From MGIIa-L1 sp002495945 (GTDB taxonomy: Archaea > Thermoplasmatota > Poseidoniia > Poseidoniales > Poseidoniaceae): a stretch of 64,000 nt of DNA. Below are positions 1 to 8,416 of the stretch, piece after piece. A program made the translations under genes and the position numbers. Position 1 is the first letter of the stretch, and every line of letters starts with the position of its first letter. The stretch lies in assembly GCA_964013535.1 (NCBI GenBank), contig CAXGWS010000007.1, positions 7,521 to 71,520 of the forward strand. Reading direction: 5' to 3'. The notes under the pieces are model-generated. The model made no database searches. It was not told the DNA's origin and was given only the letters and a program-made list of their open reading frames with translations.

Positions 1-3000
1 GCATTTCTGAAGCACTAGTCAACGCCTTTGGCTCCGAAACCGGAGCCGTTGGTCCGAGCGATTGGACCAGTGGAGAATGGGTTGAGTTACACAATTCCGG
101 CACTGCTACTGTCGACCTATCAACTTGGATAATTGATGACCACTACAACAGACCATTGAGTATGACCACAAATCACGTGGTTTATCCGACCAATGCAGTA
201 AATCTCGAGCTATCTGCTGGCGACTATATTGTACTCGCAAGAAATGGTGATGGTGGTGGTTGCGGCTACTGTATGAAAAATTCGAATGGCATGGTCAACC
301 TAAAGAACCCTGCTGGCACGTTAGTCCACTCAATTTCATGGACGAGCTCGCCGACTGAAGGTACATCGCTGATTGAAGACTCAAACGACCCAATAGCAGA
401 CTGGGTAGAATCCGCCACCCTTTCACCCGGTGAAGCAAATCAGGGTGGAACACCTGTCGGACCAGTCTACTTTGCTGGTGACATTGTAATTAATGAGGTA
501 ATGGCAGATGCATCTCCAAGTTTCGACAATGCTACATACCCCGGTGGAGAATGGGTAGAAATTTACAATCAGGGTGGCAATGATATTGACCTTACCGGTT
601 GGTACATAACTGATGCCGCAGGCAACATGATTGAATTTGACCAAGACCATTTAATCGGCTATACTGCTGAAACTGATTCACTAATGATAAATTCTGGAGA
701 TATGAGAATTGTTGCAGTTAATGGCTCAACAAATAGCGGTGTATTGAACAACGCTATTGAAAAATTACGGGTTCACTGGCCTAACGGATCAATCGGTGAC
801 GAGGTAAACTGGACCAGTACTGAACCGGGCTTTTCGCTATCGAGGATATCAGGAAGTGATTCTATGTTCATTTCTGCACACCCAACCATCAACATGACAA
901 ATCTTGCTGGGATGGAATTATTGCCTACACTAACAGGTGATATATTCATTACAGAATATTTGCCATCCACCAATACTAGCGGTGCGTTTCCAAATGGAAA
1001 ATGGATTGAGATTGTCAATAATGGTACAACCATAATTGATGTATCAGGTTGGAGTATCACCAATGGCAAAGGCGACATATTGTACTTTGACCCGGGGACA
1101 ATGGTGTTTAACCAATCACATTCAGGAGTTACCGAAGTCAACCCAGGAGAGAGAAGACTTATCTCAATGTCCAACAATTTTGACCTGTATGATTACTACG
1201 AACACTTAGTTCTAAAAGATTCACAAGGCAGTATAATTGATACCGCATGGCACAGCAACTACTTTGGTGATAATGTATCCATGGTTCGAGACTATGACAA
1301 CTTGGGTCTTGCATGGGTCCCATCTAACTGGATTACCCCCGGTGAGCCAGAACCAGGTACTGAGCCATATGTCGCAGTAGATGTAAAAATCACTGAAATC
1401 CTGCCAGATAGTGAGGGTTCAGACACCCAATCTTGGCCACTCGGAGAATGGCTTGAAGTATACAATAACGATAGTAGCGCAGTTGATTTGACGGGTTGGA
1501 AGTTAAAGGCGTCAAATAGCAGAAGTTTCACCATTGGCGGGTACAATTTCCCGCTTCAGATAGACGCCGTAATTCAGCCCGGTGACGTTGGATTAATCGC
1601 ATTAAACGGGACCAATTCATTCTATCTGAAACAAACTACAGACATCATTACCTTGGTTGATGCTAATGATGGAATTGTCGACACAGTTGGTTGGAATCAC
1701 TCTTCGGAGAACATGTCATTAATCGCTCCTGGAAGTAGTCATGCTGGATACACGACAACCAGTCCGGCAGGCATTACTGGATGGGTTGAGCCAGCTTGGC
1801 CAACGCCCGGAACAATAAATCCAACATGGCCTGCTTATACAGACTCTAACGACTTGATAATCACTGAATACATGGGCTGGTGTGATGAAGGCGGTAACAA
1901 TTATCATGATTGGGTTGAAATAATGAATAATGGAACTACACCTATCGATTTATTGCGATGGCGAGTAGATACTGACACCAAGCGAATTTTCATCAATAAT
2001 TTAGCTGAAGTTAGTTCCACAGATTCTAAGAGCATTGTAGCCAATCTTACCAAATCGACTATTGTCAATCCAGGGGAGTATGCTTTAATCAGTTTGCCAC
2101 GCTCTTTCCTAATGGCCGTTGACGTCATAGATTTGTACAACCCTGATGGCGTTGTTGTGGGAATTTCTAACACTCACGGTGAGGGTTTGACTCCAAATAC
2201 ATGTGAATCTTGGATTTCTGATGATGGCACAAATTGGTTTTCAGGAGCATATCCAACACCCGGACAAGCAAACATTCAAGCGACCGATTTTGCAACAGCA
2301 CAAGACATTGTGATGACCAGAGTTTCACCATATGACAATGAATTCATTCAAATCAAGAATATTGGAGACAAAGATGCTTTCCTCAATGGCTGGACCATAA
2401 ACATCAATGACGGAACAGTGTATGAATGTACAATAATCAATAATATGTTCTTTGCTCCACACAGCAGCGTTGTGTTTGCTGAAGAATCGGCCATAACCGG
2501 TAGTGGCGGAATGGCTGATGTAATCGCTACCGATACCAATCTACTGCTCGGGGAGGCAACAACATATCTGAACTTCGATGATATTGGTTGTGCCGACTTA
2601 TACATACCAGACTCCGGTGTCGCAGTCTCCCTGAAAGACGCAAATGGAGAACTTGGTGACACCTTTGTTTTTGACGCCGGACCAGCAAGTCAAGACGGTT
2701 GGAGCAGTGAAACAGTTTCAATACCTTCCTCAAGCGTTGCGGATGATGAATTTGTATTCATTCGAGGCGATGGTTGCTCGTTCCTACCAGACACCGATTC
2801 TGCCACCGATTGGAAATATCAGTGGTCGATAACTGGGGGCATGAGCACATTATGCTTGCAAACCGAATTCAGTCAATCAGAAGCGATTGTAGTACCCATC
2901 GTCGGCCCACAAAATGGTCTGCTTGAACTCAAACAATTTATTGATGAAAGCCAAACTAGTCTAAGAATCCAATTGTACCAGTTGCAAGACGCTCACTTGG

Positions 3001-4847
3001 TTCAAGCATTACTAGATGCTCTGCAACGAAATGTTAGTGTTGAACTAATGCTTGACCCAGGTTGCAATAACTGCAACATTTGGTCAGAAACCGATCTTCA
3101 ATACAAGAATAACTTTGCCTACACGTTGATTGAAGCTGGTGCAACAGTATACGAATTCAACACAAACAGTAACGAACCTTACCTATATCTCCACAGCAAA
3201 GTTGTGGTCCGTGATACTACAAGTGTATGGATCTCATCTGGCAATTGGAAATCCTCTTCTGTTCCCGCCCCCGGAGTGAGAGGAAATGTTGAATGGAGTG
3301 TTATTATTGATAACTCGGATCTTGCAGAAATGGTAGATCAGCAGTTCAATCTCGATATCCACTGGTCAGAATTGATGACATTGAGTGACTACGATGCATA
3401 CACATTCTATCCACCCACCACCATCGGTGGCGGCGGAATCCAAGCGGCAATTCAAGCCAGCATAAGTGGCGAATTACTGACATGTCCGGAAAATTGTGTA
3501 ACAAAAATAACTGATTTCATTCGCTCAGCTGAAGATGAAGTATTGTTGTCTCAGCAAACCCTAGATGTTGATTGGTCATATGGCTGGGGTGACGAAAATC
3601 CAATCATAACCGCGTTACATGAAGTCGCAAGTCGAGGTGTTGGAGTTCACCTAATCATTAACGGGGCATACCTTGACGATGACGACCAAGAAGTTGTTGA
3701 TTTGTTCAATGAAGTTTGGAACGGCAGTGAGGGATTAGATGCATCAGCCATTGTAATGAGTGAGGATGATGATGTGTCAAAATTACACAACAAAGGAATA
3801 ATTGTCGACGGTGAAAGTGTCTTGGTATCATCCATCAACATGGGCAGTTCGGCGATGAATCGAAATCGCGAAATGGGTGTAATAATTCATTCATCAATCA
3901 TTACCCAGTACTACCTTGATGGCTGGCATGATGACTGGAACCGGCTTGATAATGTGACTGATTCAGACCAAGATTCCTTAACCGACAAGTGGGAAGTTGC
4001 CAATGGATTAAACAGAACCAAGCGGATAATGCCCTCTGGAGTTACCGAAGATATGTTCGATTCCGATGGCGACGGAGTCAATAACACCGATGAAAATAAA
4101 CAAGGTAGCCACCCATTATTGGCTGATACTGATGGAGATTGTGCAATTGATTCTGTTGAAATCGCTTGGGCTCAAAGTACTGCTCTCAACTCCAGCATTG
4201 CCAACGTGGCCATTTACGATGCTTTGAACATGGAGGATGCAGATGGCGATGGCATCAAAGATACCGACAAATATGGTTGCGATTTATCGGCAAGTACTGA
4301 TACACAACAATCTGGTGACGACCAAACAATTGACCCAGATGCAGATGATGATGGCGACGGGATAGCCAATAAGAACGACTTATGCCCTGATACTATAGCT
4401 GGCGGTTTAACCGATCTTGACGGATGTTCGAGCGACCAACTGGGTGACCAAGCAGAGGCTAGTGATGGCAAGAAAGACACCACTGGTTCAAACACTATGT
4501 TAGTCATTATGTTGGTTGCCGCAATATTTACTGCAGGTGCATTCCTTATTCTCAAACAACTTGAATCAAAAGCAAGCCAGGCCAAAGATTTGGTTAGTTT
4601 GGAAGAACAAGAAATGATGCTGGTAGAAAATTCCGAGGCTGTTGACACCGAGGAGTGGGCAATGCCGGTTCTAGATGGCAGCAGTACAAGTAGCGGAGAT
4701 GATGCCGCATCTAGCGAGATTTCAGCAGAAGATATGGCAAAATTCCCCGGTTGGGGAATAGATGTGGTTCAACGCTACATCGATAGCGGTTGGACAATAG
4801 AGCAACTTGCTGAATACTATCAAGAACAGTTGCAGGACAATCAATAA
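1..4847 (+). CDS. Giant surface protein, 5'-truncated: lamin-tail repeats, two PLD-like HKD motifs, TSP3 repeats, TM anchor
   Basis: The reading frame is open from base 3 to the stop at 4845-4847 (1,614 residues visible), so the true start lies before the window; the ATG at 156 is internal because a lamin-tail repeat (GEWVELHNSG) precedes it. I count six lamin-tail-domain copies by the motif G-E/K-W-hydrophobic-E-hydrophobic-x-N followed by D-L-x-G-W, spread over about 70-2400. Two phospholipase-D-like HxKxxxxD motifs follow (3192-3215, HSKVVVRD; 3786-3809, HNKGIIVD), each followed by a serine- and asparagine-rich strand as in the PLD superfamily. Asp-rich calcium-binding (TSP3-like) repeats lie at about 3960-4420, a single membrane helix at about 4495-4555, then an acidic tail ending in a GWT-x-EQ motif. 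A cell-surface hydrolase (nuclease or phospholipase) anchored by its C-terminus is inferred; the substrate is unknown. Confidence 0.85.
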   Translation, partial: ISEALVNAFGSETGAVGPSDWTSGEWVELHNSGTATVDLSTWIIDDHYNRPLSMTTNHVVYPTNAVNLELSAGDYIVLARNGDGGGCGYCMKNSNGMVNLKNPAGTLVHSISWTSSPTEGTSLIEDSNDPIADWVESATLSPGEANQGGTPVGPVYFAGDIVINEVMADASPSFDNATYPGGEWVEIYNQGGNDIDLTGWYITDAAGNMIEFDQDHLIGYTAETDSLMINSGDMRIVAVNGSTNSGVLNNAIEKLRVHWPNGSIGDEVNWTSTEPGFSLSRISGSDSMFISAHPTINMTNLAGMELLPTLTGDIFITEYLPSTNTSGAFPNGKWIEIVNNGTTIIDVSGWSITNGKGDILYFDPGTMVFNQSHSGVTEVNPGERRLISMSNNFDLYDYYEHLVLKDSQGSIIDTAWHSNYFGDNVSMVRDYDNLGLAWVPSNWITPGEPEPGTEPYVAVDVKITEILPDSEGSDTQSWPLGEWLEVYNNDSSAVDLTGWKLKASNSRSFTIGGYNFPLQIDAVIQPGDVGLIALNGTNSFYLKQTTDIITLVDANDGIVDTVGWNHSSENMSLIAPGSSHAGYTTTSPAGITGWVEPAWPTPGTINPTWPAYTDSNDLIITEYMGWCDEGGNNYHDWVEIMNNGTTPIDLLRWRVDTDTKRIFINNLAEVSSTDSKSIVANLTKSTIVNPGEYALISLPRSFLMAVDVIDLYNPDGVVVGISNTHGEGLTPNTCESWISDDGTNWFSGAYPTPGQANIQATDFATAQDIVMTRVSPYDNEFIQIKNIGDKDAFLNGWTININDGTVYECTIINNMFFAPHSSVVFAEESAITGSGGMADVIATDTNLLLGEATTYLNFDDIGCADLYIPDSGVAVSLKDANGELGDTFVFDAGPASQDGWSSETVSIPSSSVADDEFVFIRGDGCSFLPDTDSATDWKYQWSITGGMSTLCLQTEFSQSEAIVVPIVGPQNGLLELKQFIDESQTSLRIQLYQLQDAHLVQALLDALQRNVSVELMLDPGCNNCNIWSETDLQYKNNFAYTLIEAGATVYEFNTNSNEPYLYLHSKVVVRDTTSVWISSGNWKSSSVPAPGVRGNVEWSVIIDNSDLAEMVDQQFNLDIHWSELMTLSDYDAYTFYPPTTIGGGGIQAAIQASISGELLTCPENCVTKITDFIRSAEDEVLLSQQTLDVDWSYGWGDENPIITALHEVASRGVGVHLIINGAYLDDDDQEVVDLFNEVWNGSEGLDASAIVMSEDDDVSKLHNKGIIVDGESVLVSSINMGSSAMNRNREMGVIIHSSIITQYYLDGWHDDWNRLDNVTDSDQDSLTDKWEVANGLNRTKRIMPSGVTEDMFDSDGDGVNNTDENKQGSHPLLADTDGDCAIDSVEIAWAQSTALNSSIANVAIYDALNMEDADGDGIKDTDKYGCDLSASTDTQQSGDDQTIDPDADDDGDGIANKNDLCPDTIAGGLTDLDGCSSDQLGDQAEASDGKKDTTGSNTMLVIMLVAAIFTAGAFLILKQLESKASQAKDLVSLEEQEMMLVENSEAVDTEEWAMPVLDGSSTSSGDDAASSEISAEDMAKFPGWGIDVVQRYIDSGWTIEQLAEYYQEQLQDNQ

Positions 4848-4894
4848 TATCGCAAGATTGACAAAGGACTTTGTCTTAGGACTAGTCGATAAAG

Positions 4895-5644
4895 ATGCGT
4901 TATAGTACAAGCAATCCGGTAATGACCCAGAATTTTTGGGCGAATATCCAAGGGCAGAACACAATGACTTTGCAAGGCACCATCGGTAAATTGGCTTACC
5001 TACTCGGTGTTGTTACAGTAGTTGCCTTTATCTCTGCATATGTAGCACTTGACGCAATCAAGTCAGGCAATGCAGGCGTGGTAAATGGCATGACTTGGGG
5101 AGGACTATTTGGTGGCATATTAGTAGCAGTAATCCTGATGATTATGCGGCCTGAAAATCCTGCTATACTAATGACAATATACGCTGTAATGCAGGGATTA
5201 TTCGTTGGTACTATCTCGTTAATCTTTGAAGCATTCTACTCTGGTATTGTCGTACAAGCTGCCTTTGGCACGTTGTTCATCACCGCTGGAATGCTGTTCA
5301 TTTACTCATCAAGGATAATACGACCTACACCCACCTTCAACAAAGTAATCGGTAGTTTAGTTTTCTCGATAATGATGCTTTACATGGTTTCAATAGCGTT
5401 CTACTTCTTTACCCCGTTCAGCGTACCTTTCATTCACTCATCAGGCCCTATTGGCATTGGATTGACCGTGTTCATACTTTCTATTGCTGCATTAAGTCTC
5501 ATCTCAGATTTTGGATTTATTGAATCTGGAGTTAAGATGAACGCACCAAAGAATGCCGAATGGTGGGGAGCCTTCGGCGTATTGGTTACAATAATTTGGA
5601 TTTACATAGAGATGATTAGACTACTGTCCAAAATTAGAGACTGA
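4895..5644 (+). CDS. Bax inhibitor-1/YccA-like membrane protein
   Basis: 249 residues with about seven hydrophobic helices. The start MRYSTSNPVM and the end (ESGVKMNAPKNAEWWGAFG, then an aromatic-rich last helix with a conserved Glu and RLLSKIRD) match the prokaryotic Bax-inhibitor-1-like family (PF12811 type). Members are integral membrane proteins. Some homologues in the wider TMBIM superfamily are pH-sensitive calcium leak channels, but no function is established for this branch. The gene begins 47 bases after the surface-protein stop on the same strand and may be read with it. The family assignment is firm; a role in calcium movement is inference, though suggestive next to a protein with Asp-rich calcium-binding repeats. 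Confidence 0.85.
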   Translation: MRYSTSNPVMTQNFWANIQGQNTMTLQGTIGKLAYLLGVVTVVAFISAYVALDAIKSGNAGVVNGMTWGGLFGGILVAVILMIMRPENPAILMTIYAVMQGLFVGTISLIFEAFYSGIVVQAAFGTLFITAGMLFIYSSRIIRPTPTFNKVIGSLVFSIMMLYMVSIAFYFFTPFSVPFIHSSGPIGIGLTVFILSIAALSLISDFGFIESGVKMNAPKNAEWWGAFGVLVTIIWIYIEMIRLLSKIRD

Positions 5645-5691
5645 ACAAAACCGACTTTTCTCATAAATTCAAGCATAGACTTGATACGGTA

Positions 5692-6666
5692 ATGACGGTA
5701 GCGCACATTGATAACATGAGCCGAAGTATTCCCATAGTAGATTTTGCAGATTATGTGTCTGGTGATGATTTGCGCAAGCAAAAATTCATCCAATCAGTCG
5801 GAGACTCGCTCAAAGACATCGGGTTTTTTGCCCTCAAAAATCACGGCATTCCCGTTGAATTAATTCAGCAATCATATGACAAAGGCGACGAATTTTTTGG
5901 TTTGCCTAGTGATGAAAAGATGGCCTATGCGCAGCGTGAAATTGCCCATCAAAGGGGATATACTGCATTTGGTGTTGAACATGCGAAAGACAATCCCGCA
6001 CCTGATTTGAAAGAGTTCTGGCAGACCGGAAGAACTCACCAAAAAGGTTCAACGCCATCATATCCAGCCAATGTTTGGCCAAATGAAATAATTCCTGAGT
6101 TCAAGACTGTAGTCGATGATTTATACAACAGAATGGAATCATTGTCCTGTGATTTACTATCTGCTTGTAGTGAGTACTTAGGCAAAGAGAGCGATTGGCT
6201 TGTAGAAATGACCAATGATGGCAATACTATAATGCGGATAATCCATTACCCGCCACTTGGTGAAAATGTACCTGCTGGAGCGGTTCGTTCCGCAGCGCAT
6301 GAAGATATTAATTTCATTACGCTGTTGGTAACTGCAACTGCAGATGGCCTCGAAGTAATGGATCACGATGGTTCATGGATTAAGGTGGAAGGTGATGAAC
6401 GATTCATCATTGTTGATTCCGGTGATATGATTCAAAATTTGACTAATGGTTTATTCAAGTCCACAACTCACAGAGTCGTGAATCCCAGTTCAAAATCTGA
6501 ACGTCGCTTCTCAATGCCAATGTTTGTTCACCCACGCAACTCCATTGATTTAACACCAAGGCCGGAATTTATCGCTATGACAAGTGGTACTGCAGACTAT
6601 CAATCCATATCTGCTGGTGATTATCTTCATCAAAGGTTAGTTGAAATCGGCCTTGCAGAAGATTAG
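5692..6666 (+). CDS. 2-oxoglutarate/Fe(II) dioxygenase, isopenicillin N synthase family
   Basis: 324 residues, the usual length for this family of soluble non-heme iron oxygenases. The N-terminal DIOX_N region begins with IPIVDF, followed by the G-F-F-x-hydrophobic-x-N-H-G-I pattern. The iron ligands are visible: H203 and D205 (HEDINF) and H260 (STTHRVVNP), with R272-x-S274 as the 2-oxoglutarate-binding pair. The substrate cannot be told from sequence. A possible AT-rich promoter element (about 5661-5669) lies 26 bases before the ATG at 5692, consistent with a leaderless start. ATG 5716 (MSRSIPIVDF) is an alternative. The stop is 9 bases before the thymidine phosphorylase gene, so the two are probably cotranscribed. 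Confidence 0.88.
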   Translation: MTVAHIDNMSRSIPIVDFADYVSGDDLRKQKFIQSVGDSLKDIGFFALKNHGIPVELIQQSYDKGDEFFGLPSDEKMAYAQREIAHQRGYTAFGVEHAKDNPAPDLKEFWQTGRTHQKGSTPSYPANVWPNEIIPEFKTVVDDLYNRMESLSCDLLSACSEYLGKESDWLVEMTNDGNTIMRIIHYPPLGENVPAGAVRSAAHEDINFITLLVTATADGLEVMDHDGSWIKVEGDERFIIVDSGDMIQNLTNGLFKSTTHRVVNPSSKSERRFSMPMFVHPRNSIDLTPRPEFIAMTSGTADYQSISAGDYLHQRLVEIGLAED

Positions 6667-6675
6667 GATGATATT

Positions 6676-7998
6676 ATGAATCCCAAGGATGTTGAATTTT
6701 TAATTCAGCAAGTTGAGTCTTCAACACCAATGAATGACGATTTATTGCAACTATTCATAGATGCTGTTGCCCAGCGAAAATTGCCTCTTGATTTAGTCGA
6801 GCGTTGGCTGAGAGCAGTACATAGCAATGGCATATCGGTTAAGGAAACAACTCAACTAACCAAAGGCATGATGATGTCAGGAGCAGTCATCGAGTGGGAT
6901 GATAATTCAAGGGTAGTTGATAAACACAGCACCGGTGGTGTCGGTGACAAAATGTCGCTGATGTTAGCACCAATCCTTGCTGCATGTGGATTGAAGGTTC
7001 CAATGCTTGCTGGTCGAGGGTTAGGCCACACTGGAGGTACCATAGATAAATTGGAATCAATACCAGGTTTCAACTGCGCATTAAATCCGCAACAAATGAA
7101 AAGCCAAGTGGAGGAAATCGGTTGTTGTATCGCAGCCCAAAATGACGCTATTGCCCCTGCTGACGGGCTATTGTATGCTGTTAGAGATGTAACTAACACC
7201 ATCGATAGCATCCCACTGATTACTGCTTCAATAATCTCTAAGAAGGCCGCTGAAGGTTTAGGATGCTTGGTTTTAGACGTTAAATGCGGCAAAGCAGCCT
7301 TTATGCAAAATTTAGATGATGCCACAGCGTTGGCCAAATCTATGGTCGGTGCCGCCAACGGTTTAGGGATAGATACAGTTGCTCAAATTACACAAATGGA
7401 TTACCCAATTGGAAGATATGTCGGAAACAGTTTAGAAGTGCTTGGCAGTATTCTTGTTTTGCAAGGCAAGGGCTCCAAAGACACCATGGAGATTGTAGTT
7501 CTACAATGTGCTGAATTGATGGTAAGGTCTGGTATTGCTAATTCACATAAACAAGCAGAGAGTTTGATTATTGAGGCAATTACAAGTGGGAAAGCGCTCG
7601 AGAAATTCAAACAAATGTGCATACTTCAAGGAGTTGAGCAAGCAACTGCCAAAACACTCATTGATTACCCCAGTGCTGTACTGCCAAGTAGTAATCTCAT
7701 CACAGATATTATAGCAAGTCAATCAGGATATATCAGCGAAATAAATTCAATGGTGTTAGCCGAAATTGCCCGCAAGCACGGCGCAGGCCGGTTTACTATC
7801 GAAGACGAGATTATCCCGGATGTGGGATTTGAGATTGTTGTCGAAAGAGGGGAATATATCAGCGCTGGATCAATCTGGCTAAAGTTTCATCACAATCAGA
7901 TATTAACCGATGCTGAAATTGCCACATTAACCAGTGCGTTAACCACTTCAGCGCAAGAAATTGTGGTGCATAATCGCCTAATTTCAGTCGTTGAATAA
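6676..7998 (+). CDS. deoA: Thymidine/pyrimidine-nucleoside phosphorylase
   Basis: 440 residues. It splits thymidine or uridine with phosphate to free base and (deoxy)ribose-1-phosphate for nucleoside salvage. The family signature is clear: KHSTGGVGDKMSL (phosphate loop), then the GRGLGHTGGTIDKLES segment, the SKKAAEG region, and a C-terminal barrel-sandwich domain (RKHGAGRFTIED onward). The length and N-terminus resemble bacterial TP/PyNP. The longer archaeal AMP phosphorylase, which carries an extra N-terminal domain of about 80 residues, is less likely. Nine bases separate it from the upstream dioxygenase. Which pyrimidine it prefers is not decidable here. Confidence 0.93.
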   Translation: MNPKDVEFLIQQVESSTPMNDDLLQLFIDAVAQRKLPLDLVERWLRAVHSNGISVKETTQLTKGMMMSGAVIEWDDNSRVVDKHSTGGVGDKMSLMLAPILAACGLKVPMLAGRGLGHTGGTIDKLESIPGFNCALNPQQMKSQVEEIGCCIAAQNDAIAPADGLLYAVRDVTNTIDSIPLITASIISKKAAEGLGCLVLDVKCGKAAFMQNLDDATALAKSMVGAANGLGIDTVAQITQMDYPIGRYVGNSLEVLGSILVLQGKGSKDTMEIVVLQCAELMVRSGIANSHKQAESLIIEAITSGKALEKFKQMCILQGVEQATAKTLIDYPSAVLPSSNLITDIIASQSGYISEINSMVLAEIARKHGAGRFTIEDEIIPDVGFEIVVERGEYISAGSIWLKFHHNQILTDAEIATLTSALTTSAQEIVVHNRLISVVE

Positions 7999-8047
7999 AG
8001 AGAGGCTCTCCGAATTGCTCATAAAGGAGAGGTGATTCGGCAACTTT

Positions 8048-8123
8048 GCCGATTTAGCTTAGTTGGTGGAGCGTGGGACTGTTAATCCCAAGGTCATGGG
8101 TTCGAGCCCCATAATCGGCGCCA
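8048..8123 (+). tRNA. trnN: tRNA-Asn (GTT anticodon), CCA encoded
   Basis: A full cloverleaf can be drawn. The acceptor stem GCCGATT pairs with AATCGGC (8113-8119), with discriminator G at 8120 and an encoded CCA at 8121-8123. The anticodon stem TGGGA/TCCCA encloses loop CTGTTAA, giving anticodon GTT (Asn). The T-arm contains GGTTCGAGCCC. No intron is seen. It lies 49 bases after the deoA stop on the same strand. Confidence 0.96.
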
Positions 8124-8134
8124 CAAATCTTTGC

Positions 8135-8386
8135 CTAACGCTTTGCGTTATTGCCGAAAAGATATTTCCTGAGAAATCTATTTCCAACCAGTTCAGAAAA
8201 GAATGTTCCAATTACTCGATGATACATTCGAACAACTACAAAAGAAATTGCAAAAACCATTAGGAATCCCAACCAGTTGTCAACACCAGCAATTAATGAG
8301 ATCAATGCTGAGAGAATTAAAGCAATACTGCCATCTTGGACTATGATAAGAAAATTCCATGTCCGTCTGCGAGTATTGCAGTCCAT
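8135..8386 (-). CDS. Small two-helix membrane protein, unknown
   Basis: 83 residues with a basic N-terminus (MDCNTRRRTWNF) and two hydrophobic stretches (about residues 12-33 and 38-58), the second containing a positively charged break before SELVGNRFLRKYLFG. I do not recognise a family. It fills the gap between tRNA-Asn and the TSP3-repeat gene, lies on the same strand as the latter, and starts 31 bases downstream of nothing but intergenic sequence. The opposite-strand frame here runs through the tRNA and is not credible. Treat it as a hypothetical protein; it could also be non-coding sequence that happens to be open. Confidence 0.5.
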   Translation of the reverse strand: MDCNTRRRTWNFLIIVQDGSIALILSALISLIAGVDNWLGFLMVFAISFVVVRMYHRVIGTFFSELVGNRFLRKYLFGNNAKR

Positions 8387-8416
8387 TAGATTATGTTACA
8401 TCACCGATGTACATAG

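Noticed and set aside
4214..4648. 144-codon minus-strand open frame within the giant surface protein
   Set aside because: It lies opposite an Asp-rich coding region and has no start context or family character.
8000..8040. GAGAGGCTCTC palindrome and CCGAAT/ATTCGG inverted repeat just before tRNA-Asn
   Set aside because: The first has a one-base loop and cannot fold; the second has only six pairs with a 19-base loop. Not convincing as terminator or regulatory element.
8063..8263. Plus-strand open frame running through tRNA-Asn
   Set aside because: It covers most of the tRNA and has no protein-like character; the opposite-strand membrane protein is the better reading.
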